This document shows positions 21,216-32,828 of a stretch of DNA of 64,000 nucleotides, piece after piece (positions within the stretch are counted from its first letter, which is position 1; each line of letters starts with the position of its first letter). Source of the DNA: Rhabdophis nuchalis (lineage: Eukaryota; Chordata; Lepidosauria; Squamata; Natricidae); contig CM077645.1 of the NCBI GenBank assembly GCA_039707465.1, positions 167,167,503-167,231,502 on the forward strand, read 5' to 3'. Both the position numbers and the translations under genes were made by a program. The notes beneath the pieces are model-generated. The model was given only the letters and a program-made list of their open reading frames with translations, did not search any database and had not been told where the DNA came from.

Positions 21216-23392
21216 GGGTACAGATAGATAGAAAATGGATAAGTAGATAAATGAATAAAACTAGCAATAGAAAAGGGGAGTCTTGTTCACAACCTTTTGT
21301 AACTAATATGTCTCTACTTCATCATAAGGATATTTTGCTGCTACAAATGTATCATACTTAACATTTTTTGCAGGTGATGCTTTTAAAAATATAATAGATG
21401 TGTCCACAAACGCAGAAAGATTATGCATTCCGGTGTGATGCATCATTCGTCTTTTAAACATTCACTTGTATGGATTCCTTTCACTACATTCATCAGAGTA
21501 AAATATAATTATGCGAAGACTGGTTTTAATTGGAAATCCCAAGCAACATTACTTACTTTATATTCAATTCATTTTTGAATCAATAGATGTTTCTGAAAAT
21601 GGTGGTAAAAGCAAAAGGACATTCAGTAGTTTAAACATTTCCACTTTTATACCAGGTTACAATTAATTGTAAATTCATTTTTTGGAATAGTCTGCTCTGG
21701 CCTGGTATTTCCAGGAATTTTTGGACTACAACTCCCATTATCTTCAACCAGCATTTCCACTGAGGCAGATTGCACAAAAGGCCTATAATTAGAGATAAAG
21801 TTCCAACACAGTTACTTTCAGAAATCAAGTAAAATTTACTTCACCAGTTTAAATAAAATATTAAACATTGACTGGATTTCTCTGTTGTTTTTGTTGCCAT
21901 CAAAATGTCAGATTTTTGCAGCCCACATCTGGTAGGTTTGCCATAGAAAAAGATGGAGATTTGTATTAGATCTAATATGGTCTGGTTCAATGAATCCTGG
22001 TCAATCCAGACCTTTACAGACTTCCATTTCTTCAACTCTCTAATCAACTTTTAGTTCTTTTTTTGCCTTTAAAAAGCAAAACAAAAAAGGAGGAAAAAGA
22101 AGCAAAAAGAAGGAGCTAAAATAGCTGAAAAACTTCTCTCATATTGGCTGGAAATTACAGTATGGTTGTTGAAGTTAAATTTATCTGAAGGTCACCAGAT
22201 TATGGAAAACTATCTTAGAAAAACCAATGTTAATGCACCCTTTAAATAATATTTTGACTCAGGGGCAGTGCCAAAGCACAATGAATATACTTAAGAGCAG
22301 TAAACTTCCTTGCACGGATTAATAACTATTAGTTTTTAAAAGTACAATATAATATGATGGTGTCATTAACTGAGAATGCATTAAAGGTTAAGTCAGAATC
22401 CAAGACAGAAATGGCTATTCTTATATTGATTTATGTTTACAGTAATCCTAGATAATCCAAAACAGTATCTCTACTAAATTTCCCATAGCATCACTGCTTT
22501 TTATGTATATTTTCTTAGCTCATCAACTGTATTCTAGTCTCTTGGGGCTAATCCTCATGTTCCCTCTAAGTGCGGTATGAAGATGGCCACAAACCATTTT
22601 ACAGGACATGTTTTATCTAATCCTCAGCCTACCAAAAATGCAACATACATTTTACAGTGATTTTTGTCTTTCTCTTGACATCTTTTTTTGCTGTGAACAT
22701 GATCTATGTTGCTTCCTCAAAGTGCTCATGATGATACATTTATCGTCTGGGATCTGCTCAACTTCTTTTGTATATTGTGAATATCTCCTATCCTCTAGTT
22801 CCTGAGCATTGTCTTCTGTGGCCATTTTGACTGAGATTCCAGGAGAGTCTGAATTCCTGTCTTTTTTGGAGACATCTACCCACATAAAGCCTCCACAAAG
22901 CACTTGTTGGGTGTTTTATAGGTTCGTTATAGAACCATATTTACTCTTCAGTTGAGAAAATTATAGGTTCATCTTAAAAAAAAAGACAAGTCTAGTGCTT
23001 TCTTTGTTATGTACCATCAAACTGATCAAATAAATTTCCACGAAGTGCAGTATTTAAGCTAGTGAGAAAACATTGTTCGTTTTCTCCACAATTTGTTCTT
23101 GGAAATCAGATAGGGAAATCTATAAAGTTCATCAGCTCCCTAATTAAAATCTGTTAGTAAACTCCTCCACCATCACACCTTTGAGTTCAAAGAGGAAAGC
23201 AAGAATATATATACAAACATATCTTCTTCATGTAATTTGTCAATATTGTACCTTTTTGCTTTTGTTTTTTTCCAGGTGTCTTTTCCAATCTCTTAATCCA
23301 ATCACCCTTCCCAATTCATTCCATAACTTCATATATGTATTTTTCTACATATTTTAAATTAGAAATTGTACGAAGATATTTAAAAGGTATAT
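21216..23392. other. no recognisable gene or repeat
   Basis: AT-rich DNA. A short piece at about 21700-21770 ('GACTACAACTCCCATTAT') resembles the core of the hairpin MITEs but has no ends. Overlapping antisense frames at 22608-22903 have no domain. Confidence 0.45.
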
Positions 23393-24372
23393 TTTAATAA
23401 TAATAATAATAATAATAAAACTGAATTTATTAACCGCTCCCTCTCCCCACAGGGACTCGGGGCGGTGCACAGGGAGAATAAAAACCATAAATATACAAAA
23501 ATACATACAATTTAAAACAGATTAAACAAACACCTGTGCTAAAATCCCATTGACTAAAAATCCCCACTCAATATAAATAAACAATTAAAAAACCCATAGA
23601 GAGAGAGACTACCCTAGGCCGGCCAGGCGGAAAAGATGTGTCTTTAGTTTCAGGCGGAAGGAGCGGAGGTCCGTGGTCGTTCTAATATCGGGGGGAAGGT
23701 CGTTCCAGAGGGCCGGGCCCGCCACAGAGAGAGCCCTTCCCCTGGGCGTCGCCCGCTGACAAAGTCTAGTGGACGGCACCCGGAGAAGTCCCTCTCTGTG
23801 GGAGCGAATCGGCCGTGAGGATGTGTGAGGCAGGATCCGATCCCGCAGGTAGCTAGGTCCCGAGCCATGGAGCGCTTTAAAGATGATAACCAGCACCTTG
23901 AAGCGCACCCGGAAGACGACAGGCAGCCAGTGCAGCTCGCGCAAGAGCGGTGTTACATGGGTAAACCTAGTGGTTCCCATAATTGCTCGCGCGGCTGCAT
24001 TCTGAACTAACTGAAGCCTCCGGGTGCACCTCAAGGGGAGCCCCATGTAGAGGGAGTTGCAGTAGTCCAGTCGGGATGTCACGAGGGCATGAGTGACTGT
24101 GCGAAGGGCGTCCCGATCCAATAGGGGGCGCAATTGGCGAACCAGGCGAACCTGGTAAAACGCCCTCCTGGCCACGGCTGTCACTTGCTCTTCCATAGAC
24201 AGCCGGGTATCCAGGAGGACTCCCAAATTGCGCGCCCCATCCACAGGGGCAAGATGTTCGCCCCCTATGGCCAGCGTTGGAGAAAGCTGGTTGAATCGGG
24301 CAGCCGGAAACCACAGCCACTCGGTCTTGGTCGGGTTGAGCCTGAGTCCGTTACTTCCCATCCAGAAGTTGT
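23393..24372 (-). mobile_element. L2-type LINE, 5'-truncated copy D
   Basis: Minus-strand copy with (TAA)n tail at 23393-23420, GAGTCC-type hairpin 23432-23468, 3' UTR and the C-terminal coding region to about 24372. The 5' break is just upstream of 'WMGSNGLRLNPTKTEW', so the RT core is missing. Confidence 0.9.
23609..24372 (-). pseudogene. C-terminal part of LINE ORF2-like protein, uninterrupted
   Basis: About 254 codons without a stop, from 'FWMGSNGLRLNPTKTEW' to 'LFRLAGLG'. Blocks '[19 protein letters not shown]', 'LRELHWLPVVFRVRFKVLVI' and 'LWNDLPPDIRTTTDLRSF' match the other copies. A longer open frame continues upstream to 24505, but those residues are the translated arm of the neighbouring hairpin MITE, so the chimeric start is accidental. 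Confidence 0.85.
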
Positions 24373-24399
24373 ATATTCCCATTTTGTTGTATAGTAATA

Positions 24400-24546
24400 C
24401 TCTATACCAGGGGTCTGCAAAGTTGGCTCTTTGAAGACTGGTGGACTTCAACTCCCAGAATTCCCCAGCCAGCGTAGCTGGGGAATTCTGGGAGTTGAAG
24501 TCCACCAGTCTTCAAAGAGCCAACTTTGCAGACCCCTGCTCTATAC
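24400..24546. mobile_element. perfect hairpin hAT MITE 24408-24538 with perfect TSD CTCTATAC
   Basis: Two 62-bp arms are exact reverse complements around the 7-bp spacer CAGCGTA. Ends are CAGGGGTCTGCAAAG and its complement. CTCTATAC is on both sides (24400-24407, 24539-24546), with central TA. The lack of any mismatch between arms suggests recent origin or gene conversion. Confidence 0.97.
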
Positions 24547-26124
24547 AATAGGTCTTCTATATTTAATCAGTACGTATGTTTGCATAATTTCACTTCTGCA
24601 CCACCCTCCCAATGTGAACAGATCCCTGCTCTATTTCCACTTTCAGCCACTTTTAGAATGAATTGAAAAATAAATTCTAATTGTTCACTTTGCCATCCTT
24701 TTAATTGTTTTTTCCCCTGACTGTCAGACATTCATTCTTCCCTCCACAAAATCTCTGCCATATTGTTTCATCTGTCAAGAAACACACTGCAGACTATTCC
24801 TGTCATTATAATCTTTTCAAGGAATGCGCCTAAGAGGTTTTTAAGTTAGTGTTTCCCAACACAAATGCACCTCATTTGTTCATATGACAATTAGGTATAA
24901 AAACTGAAGCCAATTCCTACCAGAAATCTGATCTCCAAATAATGTTGTTCCTCCCAAATCGGAGGAAATGGGAATAAATGAGGAAAGAAAAATGGTTTTC
25001 TCTGCCAGTCACAGAGTAATGACCAGAGTGTTTGGCTACATTCAAGTCCCATATATTAGAGGACTCTATTTCATCTACATTTAAGCAGAACTTGACCAAT
25101 GTGTGTTTCAGTTGTATTATTTTTGATCCACAATAAACAGAAAATAGTGTAGTTTAATCATGTTTGATAGCCTGTGCTATCAATTGTTAGGGATGGAGCT
25201 GACTTTTTCTGCCAGAGACAATTGTTGGCTGACCTGAGATGAATAAAAAGCACTCAGAAAGTTACATAAAAAACAATAGATAATTCTAGCTACTTGGCTG
25301 TATTTTTTTCATGGCTTCCCCAATCTGGGCACTCTTTCCTACTCCTTAAGTAGGACTGCAACTCCCAGAATTTATGAGAAAGGGCTGGGTTATGCTTTAC
25401 TCCATATAAGACCTAAGGCTTAATAAATCTTTGACGTTTCTTGTGAATGCAGGACATTTTTCATTGGCCTTATAATAGGGAAATCATGATGACTTGAACT
25501 CTTCACAGAAATCTCTGTAGGCTTCTTAATTATTATTTAATTTTACATCTTGGCTCCTCTATCACATAGAATATTTTTGTCTAGTCAATAGGAATCTGAA
25601 GAGTATGAAATGATCAGTTGTTAAAATCAGAAATGACTAGATGTGTTTTGAGAAAAAGGTGAACAAACCTTCTTGCTTATGTATTACTTCATTTCATATC
25701 TGTACAGTCATTTGAGAGCAGAATACATCAGGGAAAATACTGTTCTCCCAGTACTCTCATCCTTATGAAAATAATGCCAATTTTATTATTGTTCATAAAT
25801 GTAAACTTTGTTCTCTAAGTGCAAAAGAGTACAGGCTCCAGAGAGTCTACATCTTCAGGAAAGCAATGACAAACATGCTATATTTCTCATCCTTTCACAA
25901 TTCCCAGTCACATAATTCCAGGATACATTATTAATGAACTGATATTCTCTCTCTATTATAACTCTCTTCAATAGATTTGAATGATACATCACAGGTGTAA
26001 GGAAGTTTGTGGTTTACAAATGCGATATATAAATAAATAATAAAAAAATTAAACCGAAGGGAGGTGACCTTTGTAGTTCAAAAATGGTTACACAAATCAC
26101 ATTGAGAAATTTAACTCAGGTTTG
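24547..26124. other. no recognisable gene or repeat
   Basis: AT-rich DNA with short open frames of no recognisable content. Confidence 0.5.
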
Positions 26125-26181
26125 TACAGTTTGTACAAAGTACAGTTTGTACAAAGTACAGTTTGTACAAAGTACAGTTTG
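26125..26181. repeat. 16-bp tandem repeat, about 3.6 units
   Basis: Unit TACAGTTTGTACAAAG, three identical full copies and a partial fourth. The unit contains the palindrome TTTGTACAAA. Confidence 0.95.
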
Positions 26182-26254
26182 CTGAACAGTTTTTCTTACT
26201 TGGAAGAATTAGGACTCTACCATCTCTATTGGTATAAGTTGGTGTGCAAGATTA

Positions 26255-26498
26255 ATGTAAAGCAGTGGTAGTCAACCTGGTTCCTACCACCCACTCGTGG
26301 GTGTTCCAGCTTTCATGGTGGACGGTAGGGGTTTTGTCCGATACTGAAGCACCTTCCTTTTTTAAATTTAATTCACTTCCCTACTTTATAAATCACCATT
26401 TATATGTGGAACCGGTGGGCGGTTAGAAAATTTTACTACTAACAAAGATACAAAAGTGGGTGGTAGGTATAAAAAGGTTGACTACCCCTGATGTAAAG
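26255..26498. mobile_element. hAT MITE 26263-26490 with perfect TSD ATGTAAAG
   Basis: Ends CAGTGGTAGTCAACCTGG and 'AAAAAGGTTGACTACCCCTG'. ATGTAAAG is on both sides, 8 of 8. Interior 'CGTGGGTGTTCCAGCTTTCA' and 'TTTTGTCCGATACTGAAG' also occur in the element at 27521 in the opposite orientation. Confidence 0.95.
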
Positions 26499-27103
26499 TA
26501 TAAAAAGTGCAAAAACTTTCAGGACTACTTCATTGATTCTACAGTGATAATCCTGGTTTAACTGCTAAATATGTATTCTATACAGTAGATAGCTGCAGCT
26601 TCATGGCTAACAATAGATTTCAGCAAAAGTGATTTTATTTTTCATGTCATGTCTGAAATAGTCTAAAAAAAGGAACTTCAAAACTTAACTTAATGAGGAA
26701 ATTCGGACTCTCAACAAATTAAAAGTAGATACATTATTAAATTCATTTGGAAATGAATTCTTACTTAATGTTGAATAATTGTATTTTTGCCGGTTCTTTG
26801 GTGCTGTCTGATTGTTTTCTTGCAGACATTTTATTACCTAGTTTGGGTAATGAAACATCAGCAAGAAAACAACCAAGCTTCTAGACTCCTCATTTTAAGC
26901 CTGAGTTACAAATATTCTCCTTTAATTGTGTTTCTAATCCTGAACATACTTAACCTGACTGAATGACTTATACAGATTACTGAAAAGCTAATGTTTTAAA
27001 AAAACAGTTACAATAATTTTTAGTAGCCAGATTCAATTTCTGCATTCAAGTAGGGCTGGGAAAGTTTCTTGTCTAAAACTTTGTGTTACTCATTGCTACA
27101 AAT
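26499..27103. other. no recognisable gene or repeat
   Basis: At 26800-26880 the phrase 'TTGCAGACATTTTATTACC' is followed by 'TAATGAAACATCAGCAAGAAA', an imperfect inverted pair resembling a repeat I cannot name. Confidence 0.4.
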
Positions 27104-27490
27104 AATAATAATAACTAAAAAAATTCTGATAGTGCATAAGACACTACCTGGAGACATCGGAATAGAATTGGAGAAAATCACAAGATAAATAATAATAATA
27201 ATAATTTAATTTATAAACCGCTCTCTCTCCCCGAAGGGACTCGAGGCGGTGCACAGGGAATTTAAAAAATACATATATAAAACCACAGACATAATACAAT
27301 ATTAAAATGAATTAAACTAAAACCCTAAACCACTAAAGATACAAAGACCTGCAAATAGAACTGGAACAACTGTGGCAATAGAAAGCAAAAATAGTATCAA
27401 TAGTAATAGGCACCTTGGGTGTAATCCCAAACATCTGGAGCATCACATAAATACCATTGGCATTGACAAAATCATCACGAGTCAATTACA
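27104..27490 (+). pseudogene. R4/Dong-like LINE endonuclease remnant, split by an L2-type tail
   Basis: Plus-strand residues 'PGDIGIELEKITR' (about 27146-27184) continue after a 148-bp insertion as 'YKDLQIELEQLW', a TAG, then 'KAKIVSIVIGTLGVIPN'. Joined, these follow the same order as the minus-strand R4/Dong-like copy at 7.4-7.9 kb ('ITKYRDLQLEVERLW', 'VVPIIIGALGAIP'). The C-terminus is lost after 'IPN'. Short TAA units precede it at 27104-27116. Confidence 0.65.
27182..27341 (-). mobile_element. L2-type LINE 3' fragment 27188-27335 (GAGTCC subtype), TSD AAGATA
   Basis: Tail of AAT units, then hairpin 'CCGCTCTCTCTCCCCGAAGG' with 'GACTCGAGGCGG' and A-rich UTR. AAGATA is present at 27182-27187 and 27336-27341. 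It sits inside the R4/Dong-like remnant, so it is the younger of the two. Confidence 0.85.
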
Positions 27491-27512
27491 AAAGTCAGAT
27501 TTACTTTGAATT

Positions 27513-27892
27513 GTTTACATCAGGGGTAGTTAACCTTTTTATACTTACCGCCCACTTTTGTATCGCTGTTAGTAGTAACATTTTCTAACTGCCCACCAGT
27601 TCCACAGTAACTTTACTTTATAAAAATTTATAAAGCAGAGTTACAGCAAGTTAAAGCATGTGCGGGAGATACAGATAGTATATTTTCATAAATTGAAATT
27701 GTCACAGGGAATTTTATGAAAACCTAATGAAAATATTTTTAAATAATGCTATGAATTTTTTTAAAAAAGTCAATTACATTTAAAAAAAAGGAAAGTGCTT
27801 CAGTATCGGACAAAACCCCTACTGCCCACCATGAAAGCTGGAACGCCCACTAGTGGGCGGTAGGGACCAGGTTGATTACCACTGGTTTACAT
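27513..27892. mobile_element. hAT MITE 27521-27884 with perfect TSD GTTTACAT
   Basis: Ends CAGGGGTAGTTAACC and GGTTGATTACCACTG. GTTTACAT is on both sides, 8 of 8 with central TA. It is the same family as 26263-26490, inverted relative to it, and about 140 bp longer in the AT-rich centre. Confidence 0.95.
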
Positions 27893-28021
27893 CCTGCAAC
27901 AGTAGGTTTACTACTCTCTAAATAGCACTATCTATCTACCGTATGTCCTTGGGAAGAACTTGATAGGTAGATAAAAATGCAAAATCCACTCTAAACATCT
28001 GAATGACTGAGCAACAAGCCA

Positions 28022-28080
28022 TAATAATTTATTAAATTTATATGGTGTACAACTCCAAGCTACTCTACAATGACCAAAAT
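28022..28080 (-). mobile_element. degraded L2-type LINE 3' tail
   Basis: 'TTTATTAAATTTATATGGTG' followed by 'TACAACTCC' resembles a decayed minus-strand terminal hairpin region. Confidence 0.45.
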
Positions 28081-28839
28081 ACTCAATAGTCTAAGCATAA
28101 AGCAATTTCCTATGTATTGCATTATGACTTTTAATGTTGAACAAATGGTCATATGAAATATGAAATATTTAATCATCTCCATTTTCTATAATTGTTAAGC
28201 AATATAAAACTTTTGGAAAGATTTCTAACTTAGCTTTGGCATTATCCTAAGTATCAGCAATATGGCATGTTGTACTGAAGTTAACAAAACATTATTATAA
28301 GTGGAATATCACTGCATCATCAGTCCTAAGCATAGAATGCTAAATCTTCAAAAAGGATGTGGTTCTGTAACAGAAATGCATTATTGCCTTGTAAAAAGTC
28401 AATTAAATTTCATTATTGTTACTTCAATACAAAGACTGACTTTCCGGTGGTTGTAAAAAGGCTGTAAAGAGTTATAATGAATGCTATTCTCTAGATATCA
28501 TTGAAGGCCTGTATGGGTTTGTTGCTGATGCAGCGAACATTTTTCTTAGATTTATAATGCTGAGGTTCTGAAAAGCAATTTTTTTGGGTGCAGGTTATGG
28601 ATATTAATATGAACATGACCATATCTCATTTCCCCAATTATGATAAATCTATCCTATTTTCCATCCTCTCATCTTCTGCAACAATATAGGTGTAGTCTTT
28701 TTTGTTCTTCAGAAGAAGATATATGATATTTAATCAAAATAAACCCTGAAATGTAATTCTAGACTTCTCATATATTTTGGTATTACAAATATAGAGATTA
28801 TACTACAGTTGCTCGTCCGGTTAACACCAGGTCTTCTTT

Positions 28840-28840
<1 letters not shown>
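28081..28840. other. no recognisable gene or repeat
   Basis: Plain AT-rich DNA. Confidence 0.5.

Positions 28841-28924
<84 letters not shown>
28841..28924. repeat. (CT)42 microsatellite
   Basis: 84 bp of pure CT, uninterrupted. Such length and purity suggest high mutability. Confidence 0.98.
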
Positions 28925-28928
<4 letters not shown>

Positions 28929-29352
28929 TTTAATTGCTGCTTTACTCACTGTTAATATACCTAAGCTATATTAAACATGGAGATATCTGGACTACAGCTA
29001 CTTCCCAAATGAGTTAAGTTCTTCAAAAACCAAGGCAAATTTGTTATTAAAAGTTAATAATTTGGAATGTAGAATCCAAAAGAATACAGCAGAATGTCCA
29101 CACTTGTGAAATGGTGTCCATATACTAGGAATCTGTAAGTAAAACATCTATAAGTCCAACAACAAGGGAAATTTTATCCATTCTACTGCAGTTGTTGTGT
29201 TCGTGAGAGCTACTGTGGTATCATGGACAATCTAATGCTAATCTAGGAACAAGGATATTTCATTTCTGTTCCTTGCTTAGGCTGAAAATTGAAGCAAAGC
29301 CTTCAACCTTAATCAGCATTACATACAATAGGAGTGTATATCAAACAAAGGT

Positions 29353-29403
29353 TAAGATCCATTTGGAGAAGGGCGGGGTATAAATTTAATAAATAAATAA
29401 GAT
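29353..29403 (+). mobile_element. 39-bp L2-type LINE tail 29359-29397 with TSD TAAGAT
   Basis: Only the last part of the 3' end was copied: 'CCATTTGGAGAAGGGCGGGG' then 'TATAAATTTAATAAATA'. TAAGAT is on both sides (29353-29358, 29398-29403). It is the shortest insertion of the family in the window. Confidence 0.85.
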
Positions 29404-32222
29404 GGTAACCACGGTCATGTAAAGGAAAGTCTTATTACTTTTTTCATGTCACAATGCAGGTAAAAAAGGGCAGGGCTTCTTGAGTGCTATCTTGACTTTT
29501 TTTTTGTCAAACCCCGCCCCAAAACCCCACTTTGTAACAAGTTGACTGAAAAACAAAACCATTGGCCCATTCCACATTGATGAGCTTTGCTGAAAGAAGG
29601 TGAATGCAGTGCAAAAGCAAACAGAAGCTGCCACTTAATGGGACAAATATAAAATAAAAAATAAAAATTGCCATTTTCCACATGTGTCTCTAAACTCTAA
29701 ATCTACCAAGTTCTTGTGCTCCTGATTTGTTGATGGAGGAAGATGCAAGGCATCTGGCAAAGATTAAAATACACCTGAAAAACCATCTGGCAAAGACTTT
29801 TTAAATTTCAAATATCTGAATGGAAGCCGACATCTGATCTGATCTAAATTGTACTATTTTATGGATCCAAGATCCATTTATCATTTCCTCCAAGATATTG
29901 GCTGCTTATTAGAAGCCTAACCAACATAAAGCAAAGAGTCATCTGTCTGTTAGAATTTAAAAGGTGCTTCTTGTTTCAGACATTGATAATATATTCATGC
30001 TTGCATGGCAAATACAAAGTTTTAAAAGCTGCACCTGAAAAAGATGCATAAGAGGAGATTGTGTTCTGTCTTTGTCTCAGAAGCAGACAGCAGCAGAAGC
30101 ATGTTTTATTTCATCTTTACAATAGTGGCACCGACATATTTTCATTTGAAAGCTTCCATTCCAATAATAATTTGCAAATGGAGCTCATAATCCTGTGCCT
30201 AAGTTTTTTTTTTCATCCTGCTTTCCTCCATTTTAACAACCCCCAACATTCTATTAACTTTTTCAAACATTCTTATACCCAGACTGCTCTTTTTCACATT
30301 CCTCTTTTCACTTAATGTTTTGTTCCCAAAATTCCCTTTTAATCTGTTCATCTTTGTTCCCTTCTGTTTTGCCTCTAGCTAGTAGAGCAGTGAGGAGGCT
30401 TAAGTTAGATCTTCTGTCTGGAATCAGATTGCCAAAAATACAGCAGGCTCCCACAGAACCTTTTTGCTGCCCTCATAACAGTTGAACAATTCATATAAAA
30501 AGGGGAAAAAACAGCCTTGACTAAAACAGCCCTTTCTGAAAGTCAGCAGGTAGACATGCTTCTTACTCCAAGATCTAGTCTAGGAGCAAGGAGGGACGCA
30601 GAAAGGACGAGATCATTCTCCAGCCAACAGGCCCAAATAGTCTGGCTGGAAGTAGTTGTGTTAGTGAGAGGCCACTGTGTCTGAATCTTGTTGGTAGTGC
30701 CTTCAGGTTTTCTTTTATAGTTCTCCCACTAGACTTATTTGGCATTACGCTCCCAAGACCAGAGCCTTGATCTACCACTCACTGTGGGAGCATATTTGGC
30801 TGGAAGAAGAAAGGAAAGAAACCTGGAGCTTTGGCCTGGTCTAAAGAAGACTATGGATTAGATATACAGACAACATGGAGACTAAACTAATTTTCTTGCC
30901 AAAAGTAATTGTATAGTAGAAAATCCAAAACTGACAGTTTGTTGCAGTTTAGATTTTTTTTTTGCTTCTTTTTTCCACCAATATAAATTTACCCTCAGTT
31001 CTTGTGTAACTGGTTTCAGAATGCCTCAACACCTCCTTTTATGCTGAGATGACATTCTTTGAAAAAATGCACAAGAAGCAACATGTTGAAGGATCTGAGC
31101 TATCTGGGTTCTTGACACATTTTCAAGGATCTAGTTCTGAACAATGCTGCTGATAGATTTGCTTTAGCAGTTTATTCAAAGATATTAAATGAAATGAAAT
31201 ATTTTCTTGATGGAATCCTTATTGTATAGCTGTCATATGGAATATCACACAAATACAATTCACTCTTGCTCTTCTGAAAGCATTATTCATCGCCGATTTA
31301 TTACTACAGTTGATTTTTTTGTTCCTAGGTCTCCCTAATCTCTCCCCCCACCAATTTTATGTCTCATCTTTGAAGATACACAATAGTAGAGATGATAAGC
31401 CAATAAATAAATGAAAGCACCCACCAAAAGTCATTGGAGGCCAATGTCTAAAACCAGAAACCAATCTTGATTTTGAACTTTGAAAAGTTATTTGCAGCTG
31501 TATACTTGAAAATTCAAAATCAACAGAAACGTGGCTGCAGAGTAGTTTGAAATGAGGATCAATAATTTATACCATTTGCTTTTGAACTTAGCCTTTCACC
31601 ACTTCATGGAAGAGGAGCAATGCACTAGCTAGCCTTCTGTTAACTTGCATAGCCTGCTTCTTACATTTCTCTTGGATAGTATCAAGATGTCCTGGCTCAA
31701 AATTTTGATTCAGAAAAAAACAACAGCCATGCTAAAAAGCTTGAGGAACTGCTAGGAAGAAGAAGTGAATGTTATTGTGATTATTTTTTGCATCTTCTGC
31801 TAATGAGTTTAGAAGAGATATGCACTGTATTTCATCTGTTATTTATATTAGAAAGAGATCCTTCAAGAAATACATTTCTACCACGCCAGGCTATGCACTT
31901 CATGTTACTCTGCTCTTTGGATCCATTATTCAAAGCTGTGAAACTGCCATAGCTATGGGAAGACTCAGCATGACTGCTATCAGGTCTTTTAAGCATCCAG
32001 ATCACTTTACCAGTGACCCCCGGGATGTGGCTCTGTGACAGACTCCTAGCTTTTGGTATGGCATCTAATAAGTTAATCTCACAAGAAGAGGTGCAAATAG
32101 ATGGCATTCATCTTCTGTTTTCCAAAAGGAAACAAGATACCAACCCCCTCCTCCCGCCAAACTCTTTCCTTTTTAGAAATATATGCTACACAGCTAGTGA
32201 AAACTAGCCAGAATCTTTATTA
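29404..32222. other. no recognisable gene or repeat
   Basis: The longest repeat-poor stretch so far. Open frames at 29449-29681, 30061-30315, 30575-30778 and 31820-32107 have no domain, signal peptide or codon pattern that I can support as real genes. Confidence 0.5.
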
Positions 32223-32368
32223 TTTAACCAAAGGTTTGTAGAGATTCTCAGTCATCCAGGCCATGGTTGTCCCAAGGGCGGTTTTTCAAGAGGCACCTGG
32301 ACTTTCTGGTTTTATTTTGAAGATGTTTTGCTTTTCATCCAATAAACTTCTTCAGCTCTATTTAACCA
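32223..32368 (-). repeat. interspersed repeat with 'CTGAAGAAG...AAAAC' core
   Basis: I recognise the phrase 'GATTCTCAGTCATCCAGGCC' through 'CATCCAATAAACTTCTTCAG' as a dispersed vertebrate repeat. On the minus strand it contains CTGAAGA followed by an imperfect hairpin and AAAACATCTTC, resembling a decayed hammerhead core. The family is not certain; a Penelope-type element is one possibility. Confidence 0.5.
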
Positions 32369-32604
32369 AAGGTTCTTAGAAAAGTGGCTTCAGTTTTTTT
32401 TAACAATGTGGCTAATCAGATGCACAATAGTCAATGACAAAGCAATTGACTTGATCGAAAAGACTCCCCAAAGAGGCTGGATTTCTACTGAAAATACTGC
32501 TAAAAAGCCGCAGCTAAAACTCGTATAACAATGTCCAAGTGAAAAGTCCAGGTGTTCTTCCTCCCTCTCTCCAATTATCCTCTCTGCTTTGAATTTTGAG
32601 CATT

Positions 32605-32755
32605 TACTAAGCCAAGGCTGTCAAACTTCTGGCCTGCAGGACGAATGCATCAAGCGCTGGCCATGCCCAGGCCCAGTTTAGCAAAGGATGAAAAAGTCCT
32701 GATACGTCATGTGACACTGCCGTGACAATGTGAGTTTGACACCCCTGTACTAAAC
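32605..32755. mobile_element. hAT MITE 32613-32747, TSD TACTAARC
   Basis: The left end is CAAGGCTGTCAAACTT and the right end AGTTTGACACCCCTG. TACTAAGC and TACTAAAC flank it, 7 of 8 with central TA. It is the same family as 34183 and 51955 ('GTCAAA...TTTGACACC'). Confidence 0.85.
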
Positions 32756-32828
32756 CAAGTTTTAGATAGTAGATAGGAAATAACTAGTTTAGTTAGGATG
32801 ATTATACAGTATTTACAATCCCAAATGT

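Noticed and set aside
24373..24505. N-terminal extension of the copy D frame
   Set aside because: Translated arm of the hairpin MITE fused by chance to the LINE frame.
26125..26181. CRISPR-like repeat array
   Set aside because: The 16-bp units are directly adjacent with no spacers, and the genome is vertebrate.
31820..32107. 72- and 91-codon frames on opposite strands
   Set aside because: No domain, mutually antisense, length expected by chance.
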